DNA of 40,724 nucleotides, taken from contig JBNKWA010000003.1 in the NCBI GenBank assembly GCA_050299555.1, positions 1 through 40,724 of the forward strand, given 5' to 3'. The position numbers and the translations under genes were made by a program. The notes under the pieces are model-generated. The model saw only the letters and a list, made by a program, of their open reading frames with translations. It did not search any database and was not told where the DNA came from. The DNA is from JBNKWA01 sp050299555. GTDB lineage: Bacteria; Pseudomonadota; Alphaproteobacteria; Rhodobacterales; Rhodobacteraceae. This document shows, piece after piece, positions 7,301 through 15,796 of this stretch; position 1 is the first letter of the stretch; every line of letters begins with the position of its first letter.

Positions 7301-7966
7301 ATGCCGAAACCCGCCCGGGCCAAGCGGGTGCCGAAGGACCGGCCCAAAGCCCGAACCCGGCCGGATCTGAGCCATGAACGCGACAGCGGGCCGGGCCCGG
7401 TCTGCGGCATCGACGAGGCGGGGCGCGGCCCCTGGGCCGGCCCGGTGGTGGCGGCGGCGGTGATCCTGGCCGCACCGATCGAGGGGCTGGACGATTCCAA
7501 GCGTCTGAGCGCGCGGCGACGCGAGGCCCTGGCCGGGATCATCCGGGCCAAGGCGCAGGTGGGTGTCGGGGTGGCCAGCGTCGACGAGATCGACACCCTG
7601 AACGTGCATCGCGCGACGCTGCTGGCGATGGAGCGGGCGGTGGCGGCCCTGCCAATGGCCCCGGCCTTTGCGCTGGTGGACGGGCGCTTCACCCCGGCGG
7701 GGCTGGCCTGCCGGGCGCGGGCGCTGATCGGCGGAGACGCACGCTCGGCCTCGATCGCGGCGGCCTCGATCATCGCCAAGGTCACACGCGACGGAATGAT
7801 GGTTGCATTAGCGCAACAGTTTCCCGGCTACCACTGGGAGACGAACGTCGGATATGGCGTTCCCGCCCATGCCGAGGCGCTGGAAAGGCTTGGCGCCACC
7901 CCACACCATAGGCGTTCCTTCCGACCCGTGCACAACATGTTGCGCCAACCAGATTTTCTCAAGTGA
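7301..7966 (+). CDS. rnhB: Ribonuclease HII
   Basis: Cleaves the RNA strand of RNA-DNA hybrids and starts removal of single ribonucleotides from DNA. 221 residues, usual length. The catalytic motif GIDEAGRGPWAGPVVAAAV (about 31-49) supplies the first Asp and Glu; later acidic sites are in LDDSKRLS and ALVDGR, and the SIAAASIIAKVTRD helix is typical. A basic N-terminal tail of about 25 residues precedes the domain. It starts 33 bp after the tRNA and is followed by ccrM. Confidence 0.96.
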   Translation: MPKPARAKRVPKDRPKARTRPDLSHERDSGPGPVCGIDEAGRGPWAGPVVAAAVILAAPIEGLDDSKRLSARRREALAGIIRAKAQVGVGVASVDEIDTLNVHRATLLAMERAVAALPMAPAFALVDGRFTPAGLACRARALIGGDARSASIAAASIIAKVTRDGMMVALAQQFPGYHWETNVGYGVPAHAEALERLGATPHHRRSFRPVHNMLRQPDFLK

Positions 7967-7968
7967 CT

Positions 7969-8087
7969 GATTCAAAAAGGATTTGACCGCGAATCGCTTT
8001 CGACTCATCCTCGCCGAAAGCCGGGAACACGGCATTGGACGGGCAGATGAAGACAGCAAAGCGCATATCAGATTCAGGGGCGGAGTC
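7969..8087. promoter_or_regulatory. Cluster of five GANTC sites over the ccrM start
   Basis: GATTC at 7969, GAATC at 7991, GACTC at 8002, GATTC at 8071 and GAGTC at 8083: five sites in 119 bp covering the 80-bp rnhB–ccrM gap and the first codons. GANTC is the target of CcrM itself. In Caulobacter the ccrM promoter is known to be controlled by its own methylation state; the same is inferred here. Confidence 0.6.
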
Positions 8088-9165
8088 CCCCGACGCAGGC
8101 TCCGGCCGGATCATCCGGGGCGATTGCGTGGCGGTGATGGATGCGCTGCCGGCGGCCTCGGCCGACCTGATCTTTGCCGACCCGCCCTACAACCTTCAGC
8201 TGCGCGGAACCCTGCATCGCCCTGACAACAGCCGGGTCGATGCGGTGGATGACGACTGGGACCGTTTCGCCTCGTTCGCCGAGTACGACCGCTTTACCCG
8301 GGCCTGGCTGCGGGCCGCGCGCCGGCTTTTGAAGCCCGACGGTGCAATCTGGGTAATCGGTTCTTATCACAATATTTTCCGGGTCGGTGCCACGCTGCAG
8401 GACGAAGGCTTCTGGCTGCTGAACGACATCGTCTGGCGCAAGTCGAACCCGATGCCGAACTTTCGCGGCAAGCGCTTCACCAACGCGCACGAGACGTTGA
8501 TCTGGGCGGCACGGTCAGACCAGGGTCGACCGACCTTCAACTATGATGCGCTGAAAAGCCTGAACGAGGGGCTGCAGATGCGCTCGGACTGGGTGTTGCC
8601 GCTGTGCAACGGTCAGGAGCGGCTGAAGGATGCCGAGGGCAGCAAGCTGCACCCGACGCAAAAGCCCGAGGCGCTGCTGCACCGGGTGCTGATCGCCAGC
8701 ACCAGGCCCGGCGATCTGGTGGTCGATCCGTTCTTCGGCACCGGTACCACGGGCGCCGTGGCGCGCCGGCTGGGCCGCCGCTTTATCGGCATCGAGCGCG
8801 ACGCGGACTATTGCGCCGCCGCCGAGCGCCGCATCGCCGCGGTGACGCCGGCGACGGGCGCCGCGCTGGAGACGACGCAATCCAAGCGGCAGGAGCCGCG
8901 CATACCCTTCGGGCAGGTGGTGGAACGCGGGCTGCTGACGCCCGGAGCGGTCCTCACCTCGCATAACGGCCGGCACACCGCGACGGTGCGGGCCGACGGA
9001 ACGCTGGTCGCGGCGGATACCCGCGGCTCAATCCATCAGGTGGGTGCTATCTTAGAGGGAGCCCCTTCCTGTAACGGCTGGACCTATTGGTCTTATCGGC
9101 AGAACGGCGAATTGTACCCCCTAGACGTTCTGCGCCAGAGGATCCGGTCGGAATTACGGCCTTGA
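8047..9165 (+). CDS. ccrM: Cell-cycle-regulated adenine-N6 DNA methyltransferase (GANTC)
   Basis: Methylates adenine in GANTC after replication and links DNA methylation state to cell-cycle gene control in alphaproteobacteria. 372 residues. It is a beta-class enzyme, with catalytic FADPPYNLQL near residues 43-52, an AdoMet-binding VVDPFFGTGTTGAVA in the second half, and the CcrM-specific C-terminal DNA-recognition domain of about 90 residues (from IPFGQVVERGLLTPG to the end). The ATG at 8047 is chosen; an in-frame TTG at 8035 is a possible alternative. The upstream region is unusually rich in GANTC sites. No restriction partner is adjacent, as expected for an orphan regulatory methyltransferase. 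Confidence 0.96.
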   Translation: MKTAKRISDSGAESPDAGSGRIIRGDCVAVMDALPAASADLIFADPPYNLQLRGTLHRPDNSRVDAVDDDWDRFASFAEYDRFTRAWLRAARRLLKPDGAIWVIGSYHNIFRVGATLQDEGFWLLNDIVWRKSNPMPNFRGKRFTNAHETLIWAARSDQGRPTFNYDALKSLNEGLQMRSDWVLPLCNGQERLKDAEGSKLHPTQKPEALLHRVLIASTRPGDLVVDPFFGTGTTGAVARRLGRRFIGIERDADYCAAAERRIAAVTPATGAALETTQSKRQEPRIPFGQVVERGLLTPGAVLTSHNGRHTATVRADGTLVAADTRGSIHQVGAILEGAPSCNGWTYWSYRQNGELYPLDVLRQRIRSELRP

Positions 9166-9213
9166 AAAGGCCGGTCTACCGCCAGCGCCGGGCACATACA
9201 CGGCGCTGAACTT

Positions 9214-9267
9214 GGCCTCCCGCGGGAACCCCCCACCACACACGCGGGAGGCCATTCTCTCTTCTTC
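9214..9267 (+). terminator. Terminator after ccrM
   Basis: A perfect 11-bp stem, GGCCTCCCGCG (9214-9224) with CGCGGGAGGCC (9243-9253) and an 18-base loop, followed by the pyrimidine-rich ATTCTCTCTTCTTC. It lies 48 bp after the ccrM stop. Confidence 0.7.
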
Positions 9268-9331
9268 GGGTCACGCCCTTGTGATGCCGCGCTCCGATGG
9301 CGTCGCCGCGGCGATGCGCTAGGCTCGGGCC

Positions 9332-10138
9332 ATGACCATACGCATCATCGCCGCCACGTTCGCCTTCGCCCTTTGTGCCACCGCTGCCGCCGCCTGCGGC
9401 AAGGACAGCGACTGTTTCATCGGCGAGCGCACCTATCGCATCTACATGCCTGAAAGCGCCGCGCCCGGCTCGGGCGCCATCATCTTCGCCCATGGCTATC
9501 GCGGGGCACCGAGCGGCACCATGCGCAACAAGGCATTCCTGGCGCTGGCCGACGAGCTTGGCGTGGCGCTGGTGGCGCCCAAGGCATATGCCGACGACTG
9601 GCGCATCCCGGGCGTGCCGGCCGATCCCGGCGCCGACGGGCAGGTCGAGCTCGACTTCTTCGATGCGCTGGTGATCGACCTCGGCCGCCGCTTCGGCATC
9701 GATACCGGGCACCTGCTGATGACCGGCTTTTCGGCCGGCGGCATGATGACCTGGCAGCTCGCCTGCGACCGGCCGGACCTGTTCGCCGGCTTTGCGCCGA
9801 TCTCGGGCACCTTCTGGGCGCCGGTTCCCGACCATTGCAGCGGCAAGGCTGTGGACCTGATCCATACCCACGGCACATCCGACAAGATCGTGCCCATCGG
9901 CGGCCGCGAGATCGGGCCGACCCGGCAAGGCGACGTGATGACGGCCCTGGCCATGCTGACCGCCGATGGCGGCTACGGGGCGCCGGAGAGCTTTGCCGAG
10001 GACGGGCTCGACTGCACCGACCGGGTCAGCCCCGATGGCCGGCTGCTGGAGTTCTGCACCCATCCCCGCGGCCATGACTTCCGCGTCGCCTATGTGCGGC
10101 GGGCCTGGCTGAAACTGCTGGATCGCGGCTCGCTGTAA
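9332..10138 (+). CDS. Secreted alpha/beta-hydrolase, PHB-depolymerase/feruloyl-esterase-like (LpqC family)
   Basis: Exported esterase of 268 residues. The signal peptide (MTIRIIAATFAFALCATAAAA) is followed by a compact alpha/beta-hydrolase. The oxyanion region is IIFAHGYRG, the nucleophile elbow GFSAGG (Ser near residue 132), the acid Asp probably in HGTSDKIVP and the His in RGHDFRV. Six or more cysteines are consistent with disulfides in the periplasm or outside the cell. The family includes polyhydroxybutyrate depolymerase and feruloyl esterase relatives, so the substrate is not settled. It stands alone between the ccrM terminator and the chemoreceptor. Confidence 0.85.
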   Translation: MTIRIIAATFAFALCATAAAACGKDSDCFIGERTYRIYMPESAAPGSGAIIFAHGYRGAPSGTMRNKAFLALADELGVALVAPKAYADDWRIPGVPADPGADGQVELDFFDALVIDLGRRFGIDTGHLLMTGFSAGGMMTWQLACDRPDLFAGFAPISGTFWAPVPDHCSGKAVDLIHTHGTSDKIVPIGGREIGPTRQGDVMTALAMLTADGGYGAPESFAEDGLDCTDRVSPDGRLLEFCTHPRGHDFRVAYVRRAWLKLLDRGSL

Positions 10139-10196
10139 GAGGTGATAAAGAATCTCGTGCTATCGGCGGACCCAGACATTTTCTGGGATCCCGCAT

Positions 10197-12488
10197 ATGT
10201 CATTCGACAACCTCAGCGCACCCCGCAAGATCCTTGTCGTGTTCGGTTCCATTGCCCTTTTCACGGTCCTGTGCGGCATCGGCGCAATCCTGGTGATCAA
10301 CCTCATCAGCAATGAAGGAGAGGAGGCCGGCAGCGTCCACGCGCGCCGTGCCCAGGTGCTTCTCGACATGCGGTTGCGTGCGACCGAGGCGCACCTTCTG
10401 TTCGAGGAGATCATGGCCGGCGACGAGAGTGAGGACGTCAACCACGTCTACGCCCTGCTGGATCAGGCGACGGAACTGGCCCGCGTCCTGGGCGAGGGTG
10501 GCACCGTAGACGCTGGCCCGCTGCCGGCGGCGGAGACGCCTGAACTCGCGGCGGTCTCGGTCGAACTGCAGGACGGGCTGACCGAGTTTGTGGCCTCGGC
10601 CCACGAGCGCCATGCCACGCTCGAGGCGCGCGCCGGCGTCGGCAGCAGCGCCGATGACGCGTTTGACGAGATCTACGGGGCGCTGATCGCCGACATCCGG
10701 CGTTTCGCGGACTCGCACGCCGACGATCCCGGTATTCAGCGGCAGACCGGCGAGGCCCGGTTCCTGGTCGCCGACGGGCATCTGTTCCTCGAGGAAGCGC
10801 TAAGCGGCGAGGGAGAGCCGGCGTTCATCGACGCGATGGGCTCGTTCACCGGCGCGGCCGAGGCGCTGCGCGCGATCCCGGCATCGTCGCAGGGTGGAGA
10901 CGACCCGGCCCTCCTGGCCTCGAAGGTGGACGAACTGGCTGCGCTGGGGAAGCACCGGTTCGACGATTCGGCCGCCGTCGGCTCGGCCGGGTCCGGCGCG
11001 GACGAGGCCTTCGACCAGATATTCGAGAAGCTGATGTCGGTCGCGACCCGTGGCGGCGAGATCACCACCGCCCGCGAACAGGCGGCGCTGTCGGACATCG
11101 AAGGGCTTCGCACCTGGTCGCTGGTCGCCGCCGGCATCGCTCTGGCAATGCTCGGATGGATTCTGTTGATCGGCTACCGGTTGCTCGGTCAGCGGCTTGG
11201 CCGCCGTCTGACCGCCCTGGCCGAGGTGATGGACCAACTGGGCAAACGCGACCTCGCGGTGGCCCTGCCGCGCTGGACCTCGAAGGATGAGCTCGGCCGT
11301 CTACGCGACAGCCTGGCGGACTTCGTCGCGACCCTTCAGAGCCAGGCCGAGCTGGAGCGGCGGAACGAGCTCGCCAGCGAGGACGAGCGTCGCAGGGCCC
11401 AGGCGTTTTCGGTGCTCGCGGGCGAGCTTCGCACCCTGGTCGATGCCGTCGCGCATGGCGATGCCGGACGCCGGCTGCAGCGCGACTACGGGCTTGACGA
11501 GCTGAACGAGCTGGCCCGTGGCGTGAACGGCCTGACGGACGTCATCGCCAAGTCCGCGACCGAGACGTCCCGAGTATTCCAGGCCTATGCGGCGGCCGAC
11601 CTGACCGTGCGCATGGTCGGCAGTTTCGAGGGGGTCTTCGGCGAAATCCAGCAGCATTCCGAGGAAACCTCGGCGCGGCTGGCGTCGCTGGTGTCGGAAG
11701 TCCGCACGCTGACCGGCAGGATCCAGGCCGGTACCCTTGACCTCAACGCCAGCAATGGCCAGCTCGCCCAGCGCACCGAGAGCCAGGCGGCATCGCTGGA
11801 GCAGACCTCGGCCACGATGGAGGAAATCGCCGGCCGGGTTCGCGGCGCCGCGAAGCTTTCGCAGGAAGCGGTCGAGGGTGCCGCCGCCGCCGAGGCGCGC
11901 GCCGCCGAGGGCCGGGCGGTGGTGACGCGGTCCATCGAGGCGATGGAAGCCATCGCCGCAAGCTCTCAGAAGATCACCGACATCATCGCGGTGATCGAAT
12001 CGATCGCCTTCCAGACCAACCTGCTGGCGCTCAATGCCGCGGTCGAGGCGGCGCGGGCCGGCGAGGCCGGCAAGGGCTTCGCGGTGGTCGCCTCCGAAGT
12101 GCGGACGCTGGCGCAGCGGTCCTCGGACGCGGCACGCGACATCACCGCGCTGATCGGCGACAGCGCCAGCAAGGTGAGCCACGGCGTCGGCCTGGCGGGC
12201 AATGCCGGGGCGGCGCTGGACGGCATCCGCGAGGCGATCGCGACCCTCGCCGCGGCGGTTGGCGAGATCTCGAAGGAAAACCGGGAGATCACCTCCTCGG
12301 TCGAGGAGATCGGCAGCACGGTGCGGGGGCTGGACGAGATCACCCAGCAGAACGCGACGCTTGCCGACCAGACCGCGGCGACGACGCGCGAGTTCGAGGC
12401 CATGGTGGCCGAACTCGACCGGGTGACGGGCGTCTTCCGCATCGAGTCCGGCGCCACCGCCGCGGCGGCCGCACCACGGGCCGCCTAG
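10197..12488 (+). CDS. Methyl-accepting chemotaxis protein with duplicated periplasmic module
   Basis: Transmembrane chemoreceptor of 763 residues. TM1 is at about 12-36. The periplasmic helical region (about 37-307) contains two similar halves: TEAHLLFEEIMAGDESEDV with GSSADDAFDEIYGALI, and ADGHLFLEEALSGEGEPAF with SGADEAFDQIFEKLM. TM2 is at about 308-330, followed by HAMP at about 331-385 and a second HAMP-like stretch. The cytoplasmic signalling domain carries the conserved hairpin ESIAFQTNLLALNAAVEAA near residue 600. No C-terminal CheR-binding pentapeptide is present. No che genes are nearby, so it is an orphan receptor; the stop is TAG. Ligand unknown. Confidence 0.95.
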   Translation: MSFDNLSAPRKILVVFGSIALFTVLCGIGAILVINLISNEGEEAGSVHARRAQVLLDMRLRATEAHLLFEEIMAGDESEDVNHVYALLDQATELARVLGEGGTVDAGPLPAAETPELAAVSVELQDGLTEFVASAHERHATLEARAGVGSSADDAFDEIYGALIADIRRFADSHADDPGIQRQTGEARFLVADGHLFLEEALSGEGEPAFIDAMGSFTGAAEALRAIPASSQGGDDPALLASKVDELAALGKHRFDDSAAVGSAGSGADEAFDQIFEKLMSVATRGGEITTAREQAALSDIEGLRTWSLVAAGIALAMLGWILLIGYRLLGQRLGRRLTALAEVMDQLGKRDLAVALPRWTSKDELGRLRDSLADFVATLQSQAELERRNELASEDERRRAQAFSVLAGELRTLVDAVAHGDAGRRLQRDYGLDELNELARGVNGLTDVIAKSATETSRVFQAYAAADLTVRMVGSFEGVFGEIQQHSEETSARLASLVSEVRTLTGRIQAGTLDLNASNGQLAQRTESQAASLEQTSATMEEIAGRVRGAAKLSQEAVEGAAAAEARAAEGRAVVTRSIEAMEAIAASSQKITDIIAVIESIAFQTNLLALNAAVEAARAGEAGKGFAVVASEVRTLAQRSSDAARDITALIGDSASKVSHGVGLAGNAGAALDGIREAIATLAAAVGEISKENREITSSVEEIGSTVRGLDEITQQNATLADQTAATTREFEAMVAELDRVTGVFRIESGATAAAAAPRAA

Positions 12489-12559
12489 CGCGAGCCCGAT
12501 GCCGCGCCGGAGCCCTGGCCGAAGCCTGGGCCGGGATCGACGGCCCCAGGTCGAAAGGT

Positions 12560-12595
12560 CCGGTCGAAGCTCCGGTCGAAGCTCCGGCCGAAGGT
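12560..12595 (+). repeat. 12-bp tandem repeat
   Basis: Units CCGGTCGAAGCT (12560-12571), CCGGTCGAAGCT (12572-12583) and CCGGCCGAAGGT (12584-12595), with more degenerate units extending through about 12517-12621. They lie in the 274-bp gap between the convergent mcp and alkB genes. No gene is seen in this gap; one frame would encode RPEL-like repeats, but there is no start signal and no sign of coding. Confidence 0.7.
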
Positions 12596-12654
12596 CGGGT
12601 CGTAAGCTGTATCGAAAGCCCGGCTCAAGGCTTTGAAACTGGATCAAGACCCTC

Positions 12655-12683
12655 TTTCAAACTGATCCCGTTTGAAACGGTTT
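12655..12683. terminator. Inverted repeat between convergent mcp and alkB
   Basis: TTTCAAAC (12655-12662), 7-base spacer, GTTTGAAA (12670-12677), then CGGTTTT. Arms are perfect. It could act as a weak terminator for mcp; the AT-rich stem is unusual for this genome. A related TTTGAAACTGGATCAAG lies just upstream. Confidence 0.4.
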
Positions 12684-12762
12684 TGGGCTAGGTGCCCACC
12701 ATGCTCCACCACGCGTACGCCCACGGCCGGCGGCAGTCCCGACGACGCTCCCGGCCCGAACC

Positions 12763-13917
12763 TCAGCAGGGAGCGGGCGTCGCCCCGGTATTGTAGGGCG
12801 TCCAGTCGGTGATCTCGGGGTAATAGGCGGCGCGCCAGTGCCGCACCCGCGGGTTCATCATCCGCCGCCACAGAAGCGGGTTGAGCGCGATGGCGGTCAT
12901 CAGCGGATAGCCGTAGGGCAACTGCGGCGCCTCGTCCGCCCGGCAGTTCTGCAGCAGCGGAAAGCGGCGGTCCGGCCGGGCGTGGTGATCGGAATGGCGC
13001 TGCAGGTTGATCAGCAGGAAGTTGGTCATCCGGTGCGCCGCGTTCCAGGAATGCCGCGGCCTTACCGGCTCATAACGGCCGTCGCCGAGATGCTTGCGGG
13101 TCAGCCCGTAATGCTCGACGTAGTTGACCACCTCAAGCTGCCACACGGCGACGAAGGCCTGCAGCAGCCACAGGCCGGCCCCGGCAGCGCCGCCGATCAG
13201 CCAGGCCAGCGCCAGAAAGCCCGCCGCGCCGCCGACATAGCGCCAGAACGGGTTCGAACGGTGCCAGACCGGCCGACCGCGGCGAGTGGCCCGCGCCGCC
13301 TCCTCGTTCCAGGCCGAGCGCAGGCAGCCGACGAGCACCCGCGGGAAGAAGCGGTAGAACGCCTCGTTGTAGCGTGCCGTCACCGGGTCGCGCGGCGTGC
13401 CGACATGGCGGTGGTGCACGTGCAGGTGCTCGGTGCGGAAATGCCCGTAGAAGACCGAGATCAGCAGCGCCTCGCCCAGCCGCTGTTCCAGCCGGTTGCG
13501 CTGGTGGATCAGCTCGTGAGCATAGTTGATGCCCACGGTGCCGCTGACGACGCCGACGGTTGCCATCAGTGCCACCCTCTCCCAGCCGGCGAGATCGCCG
13601 CCACGGCAGGCTGCCCAGAGCGCGCCGAACTGGAGTGCAAGCTGGATCGGCAGCCAGATCAGGGTCACCAGCCGGTGCCAGAACAGCGCGGCCTCGCCGG
13701 TATCGGGGTCGAGGTTGTCCTCGTTCAGCCCCGCCAGCCGGTCGAGCAGCGACATCACCACCCAGCCCCAGAGCGGCACCAGGGCGATGAACCAGCCGCC
13801 GTAGACGGCGGCGGCCGCGACCATGGGCACGAAGACCAGCGACAGCCAGAACGGCAGGGCATCGGCCAGACCGATGGCAACCGTAGGGCGTAGGCTGGTG
13901 TTGGCGTCAGCCGGCAT
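12763..13917 (-). CDS. alkB: Alkane 1-monooxygenase (membrane di-iron hydroxylase)
   Basis: Integral membrane hydroxylase that converts n-alkanes to 1-alkanols using electrons from rubredoxin. 384 residues. The histidine boxes of the di-iron site are HELIHQ (134-139), EHLHVHHRH (163-171) and LQRHSDHH (305-312), plus the AlkB signature NYVEHYGL (265-272). Several hydrophobic segments precede and separate them. The ATG (13915-13917) lies inside the end of mutY with an 11-bp overlap, so translation is probably coupled. No rubredoxin or rubredoxin reductase is present in the window; they must be encoded elsewhere. The family is firm, the substrate range unknown. Confidence 0.93.
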   Translation of the reverse strand: MPADANTSLRPTVAIGLADALPFWLSLVFVPMVAAAAVYGGWFIALVPLWGWVVMSLLDRLAGLNEDNLDPDTGEAALFWHRLVTLIWLPIQLALQFGALWAACRGGDLAGWERVALMATVGVVSGTVGINYAHELIHQRNRLEQRLGEALLISVFYGHFRTEHLHVHHRHVGTPRDPVTARYNEAFYRFFPRVLVGCLRSAWNEEAARATRRGRPVWHRSNPFWRYVGGAAGFLALAWLIGGAAGAGLWLLQAFVAVWQLEVVNYVEHYGLTRKHLGDGRYEPVRPRHSWNAAHRMTNFLLINLQRHSDHHARPDRRFPLLQNCRADEAPQLPYGYPLMTAIALNPLLWRRMMNPRVRHWRAAYYPEITDWTPYNTGATPAPC

Positions 13918-15040
13918 CGGGCAGGTTCCCCTTGGCTGAGGCCCTCCTAGCGCCGCGGGATCGGCCCTGTCCAGCGTCCTCGAGCGCCGCCCGGCCGAGC
14001 GCGAAGGCCTTGCGCATGACGGTGGGCAGGTCGTCGGGGTCGAACCCCGCCGGGTCGAGATAGGCGCCCCTTGCCGGCGCGGCGCTGCCGGTCTCGGCGA
14101 CCATCACGGTCAGCCGCAGCTCGAAATGGGTGAAGACGTGGCGAACCTCGCCCGGCGCCTGGCGCCATGCCGCGGCGACCGGTGGCGCCGGTGCGGGCGC
14201 TGTCTCGGCCCAGTCGCTGCCCGGAAGCCCCAGCATGCCGCCGAGAAGCCCGGCACCGGGTCGGGTTTCCAGCAGCCAGGCCCCGTCCGCGCGCCGCCGC
14301 CCCAGATAGGCGATGCCGCGGCGCAGAGGCCTCGCCGCCTTCGGCGACCGCCGCGGCAGGTCCGCCGGGTTGCCGGCGGCGCGGGCGGCGCAGGTGCCTT
14401 GCCAGGGACAGGCGCCGCAGTCCGGGCTTTTCGGGGTGCAGATGGTGGCCCCGAGGTCCATCACCGCTTGGGCATAGTCGCCGGGCCGCTCGGCCGGGGT
14501 CAGGCGGGCGGCATGGGCACGCAGTGTCGGCCTTGCCCCGGGCAGCGGCTCGGTCACTGCAAAGAGGCGCGCCATCACCCGCTCGACATTGCCGTCGACC
14601 ACGACGGCCCGGCGGCCGAAGGCGATGGCGGCGATCGCCGCGGCGGTATAGGCGCCGATCCCGGGCAGGGCGCGCAGGCCCGCCTCGTCGTCCGGAAAGC
14701 GGCCGCCATGGTCATCGGCCACCGCCCGGGCGCAGGCGACCAGGTTGCGCGCCCGCGCGTAATAGCCAAGGCCCGCCCATGCGGCCATCACCTCCGCCTC
14801 GGGCGCGGCGGCCAGTTCGGTCACGGTCGGCCAGCGCGACGTGAAGGCTGCGAAATAGGGCAGGACAGCCGCCACCGTGGTCTGCTGCAGCATCACTTCC
14901 GACAGCCAGACCCGGTAGGGATCGGGCGGTTCCGCGCTGCCGGGCGGAACCCGCCATGGCAAATGGCGGGCATGGACATCGTACCAGTCCAGAAGCGCGG
15001 CCGGCAGCCGGCCCGGTCCGGTCGAAGCGTCGTCACGCAA
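13907..15040 (-). CDS. mutY: A/G-specific adenine DNA glycosylase
   Basis: Base-excision repair enzyme removing adenine mispaired with 8-oxoguanine. 377 residues. The catalytic Glu48 is in SEVMLQQTT, the helix-hairpin-helix is LPGIGAYTA (about 125-133), and the catalytic Asp149 is in VVVDGNVERV. The 4Fe-4S ligands are Cys201, 208, 211 and 217 (C-x6-C-x2-C-x5-C). A NUDIX-like C-terminal domain recognises 8-oxoG. It is transcribed divergently from the DUF721 gene and overlaps alkB at its 3' end. Confidence 0.96.
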   Translation of the reverse strand: MRDDASTGPGRLPAALLDWYDVHARHLPWRVPPGSAEPPDPYRVWLSEVMLQQTTVAAVLPYFAAFTSRWPTVTELAAAPEAEVMAAWAGLGYYARARNLVACARAVADDHGGRFPDDEAGLRALPGIGAYTAAAIAAIAFGRRAVVVDGNVERVMARLFAVTEPLPGARPTLRAHAARLTPAERPGDYAQAVMDLGATICTPKSPDCGACPWQGTCAARAAGNPADLPRRSPKAARPLRRGIAYLGRRRADGAWLLETRPGAGLLGGMLGLPGSDWAETAPAPAPPVAAAWRQAPGEVRHVFTHFELRLTVMVAETGSAAPARGAYLDPAGFDPDDLPTVMRKAFALGRAALEDAGQGRSRGARRASAKGNLPDAG

Positions 15041-15169
15041 GTTTTATGCCCTCCGACGTGCAATTGCGGTGGCAGCCCGGCCGATCGGGATTAGGATAAC
15101 GGCAGGGACCGGCGGACCCTAGACGGCGTGCCGGTGAATGGCAAAAGCGACCATGCGGGAGGGCGTAGG

Positions 15170-15796
15170 GTGGCCAGCGACAGCAAGCGACCCCGTACCG
15201 GCGAGGCGCCGCGCAAGCGCAGCAAGCGTGGTTTCGTGCAGGCCGGCAGCCTGCTGGGGAGCCAGGTACGCGGCGCCGCCGAAAGCCGGGGCTTTTCCGA
15301 ATCGCGCATCCTGACCCGCTGGGACGAGATCGCCGGGCCGGAGATCGCCGCCGTGGCGCGGCCGGTGAAGGTCACCTATGGCCGCAGCTTCGGCGCCACG
15401 CTGGTGCTGGCCTGCGACGGCGCCCATGCGCCCGAGGTGGAGATGCAGGAGGCGGGCCTGCGCGAGCGGGTCAACGGCGCCTGCGGCTATAACGCCGTCA
15501 GCCGCATCCGGATCGACCAGAGCGCCGTGGCGGGCTTTGCCGAGGCTGGGGCGCCCTGGACCGGCAAGCCGGCCGAGGAACCCGAGCCCACGCCCGAGGC
15601 GCTGGCCGAGGTCGAGACCAGCCTCGACGGTGTCGCCGACGACAGGTTGCGCGAGGCGCTGCGGCGGTTCGGCAAGGGCGTGCTGACCCGTCGCCTGAGA
15701 GAAGAAAAGGACGCCGCCAAGGGCGGCAAGACCGATGCGGGCGGGGCGACCGGCCCTGCCACACCACAACAGTCAAAGAGGCAGACCCCCAGATGA
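15170..15796 (+). CDS. DUF721 (DciA-like) domain protein
   Basis: A 208-residue protein with a basic N-terminal tail and a DUF721 domain. The central part SLLGSQVRGAAESRGFSESR with RILTRWDEIAGPEIA is the typical start of this domain, followed by the beta-rich KVTYGRSFGATLVLACDG. The C-terminal 60 residues are low-complexity and charged. The GTG at 15170 is chosen because GGGAGG lies about 8 bases upstream; an in-frame GTG at 15128 would add 14 residues. The stop overlaps the DsbA-like gene by 4 bp. Related DciA proteins act with the replicative helicase; whether this one does is unknown. Confidence 0.85.
   Translation: MASDSKRPRTGEAPRKRSKRGFVQAGSLLGSQVRGAAESRGFSESRILTRWDEIAGPEIAAVARPVKVTYGRSFGATLVLACDGAHAPEVEMQEAGLRERVNGACGYNAVSRIRIDQSAVAGFAEAGAPWTGKPAEEPEPTPEALAEVETSLDGVADDRLREALRRFGKGVLTRRLREEKDAAKGGKTDAGGATGPATPQQSKRQTPR

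Noticed and set aside
7192..7966. An integrated element at the tRNA-Arg gene
   Set aside because: No integrase, no repeated tRNA 3' end and only housekeeping genes follow.
12500..12650. A protein with RPEL-like repeats on the minus strand between mcp and alkB
   Set aside because: The repeats come from the 12-bp DNA tandem; the frame runs on as an antisense shadow of mcp and has no start signal.
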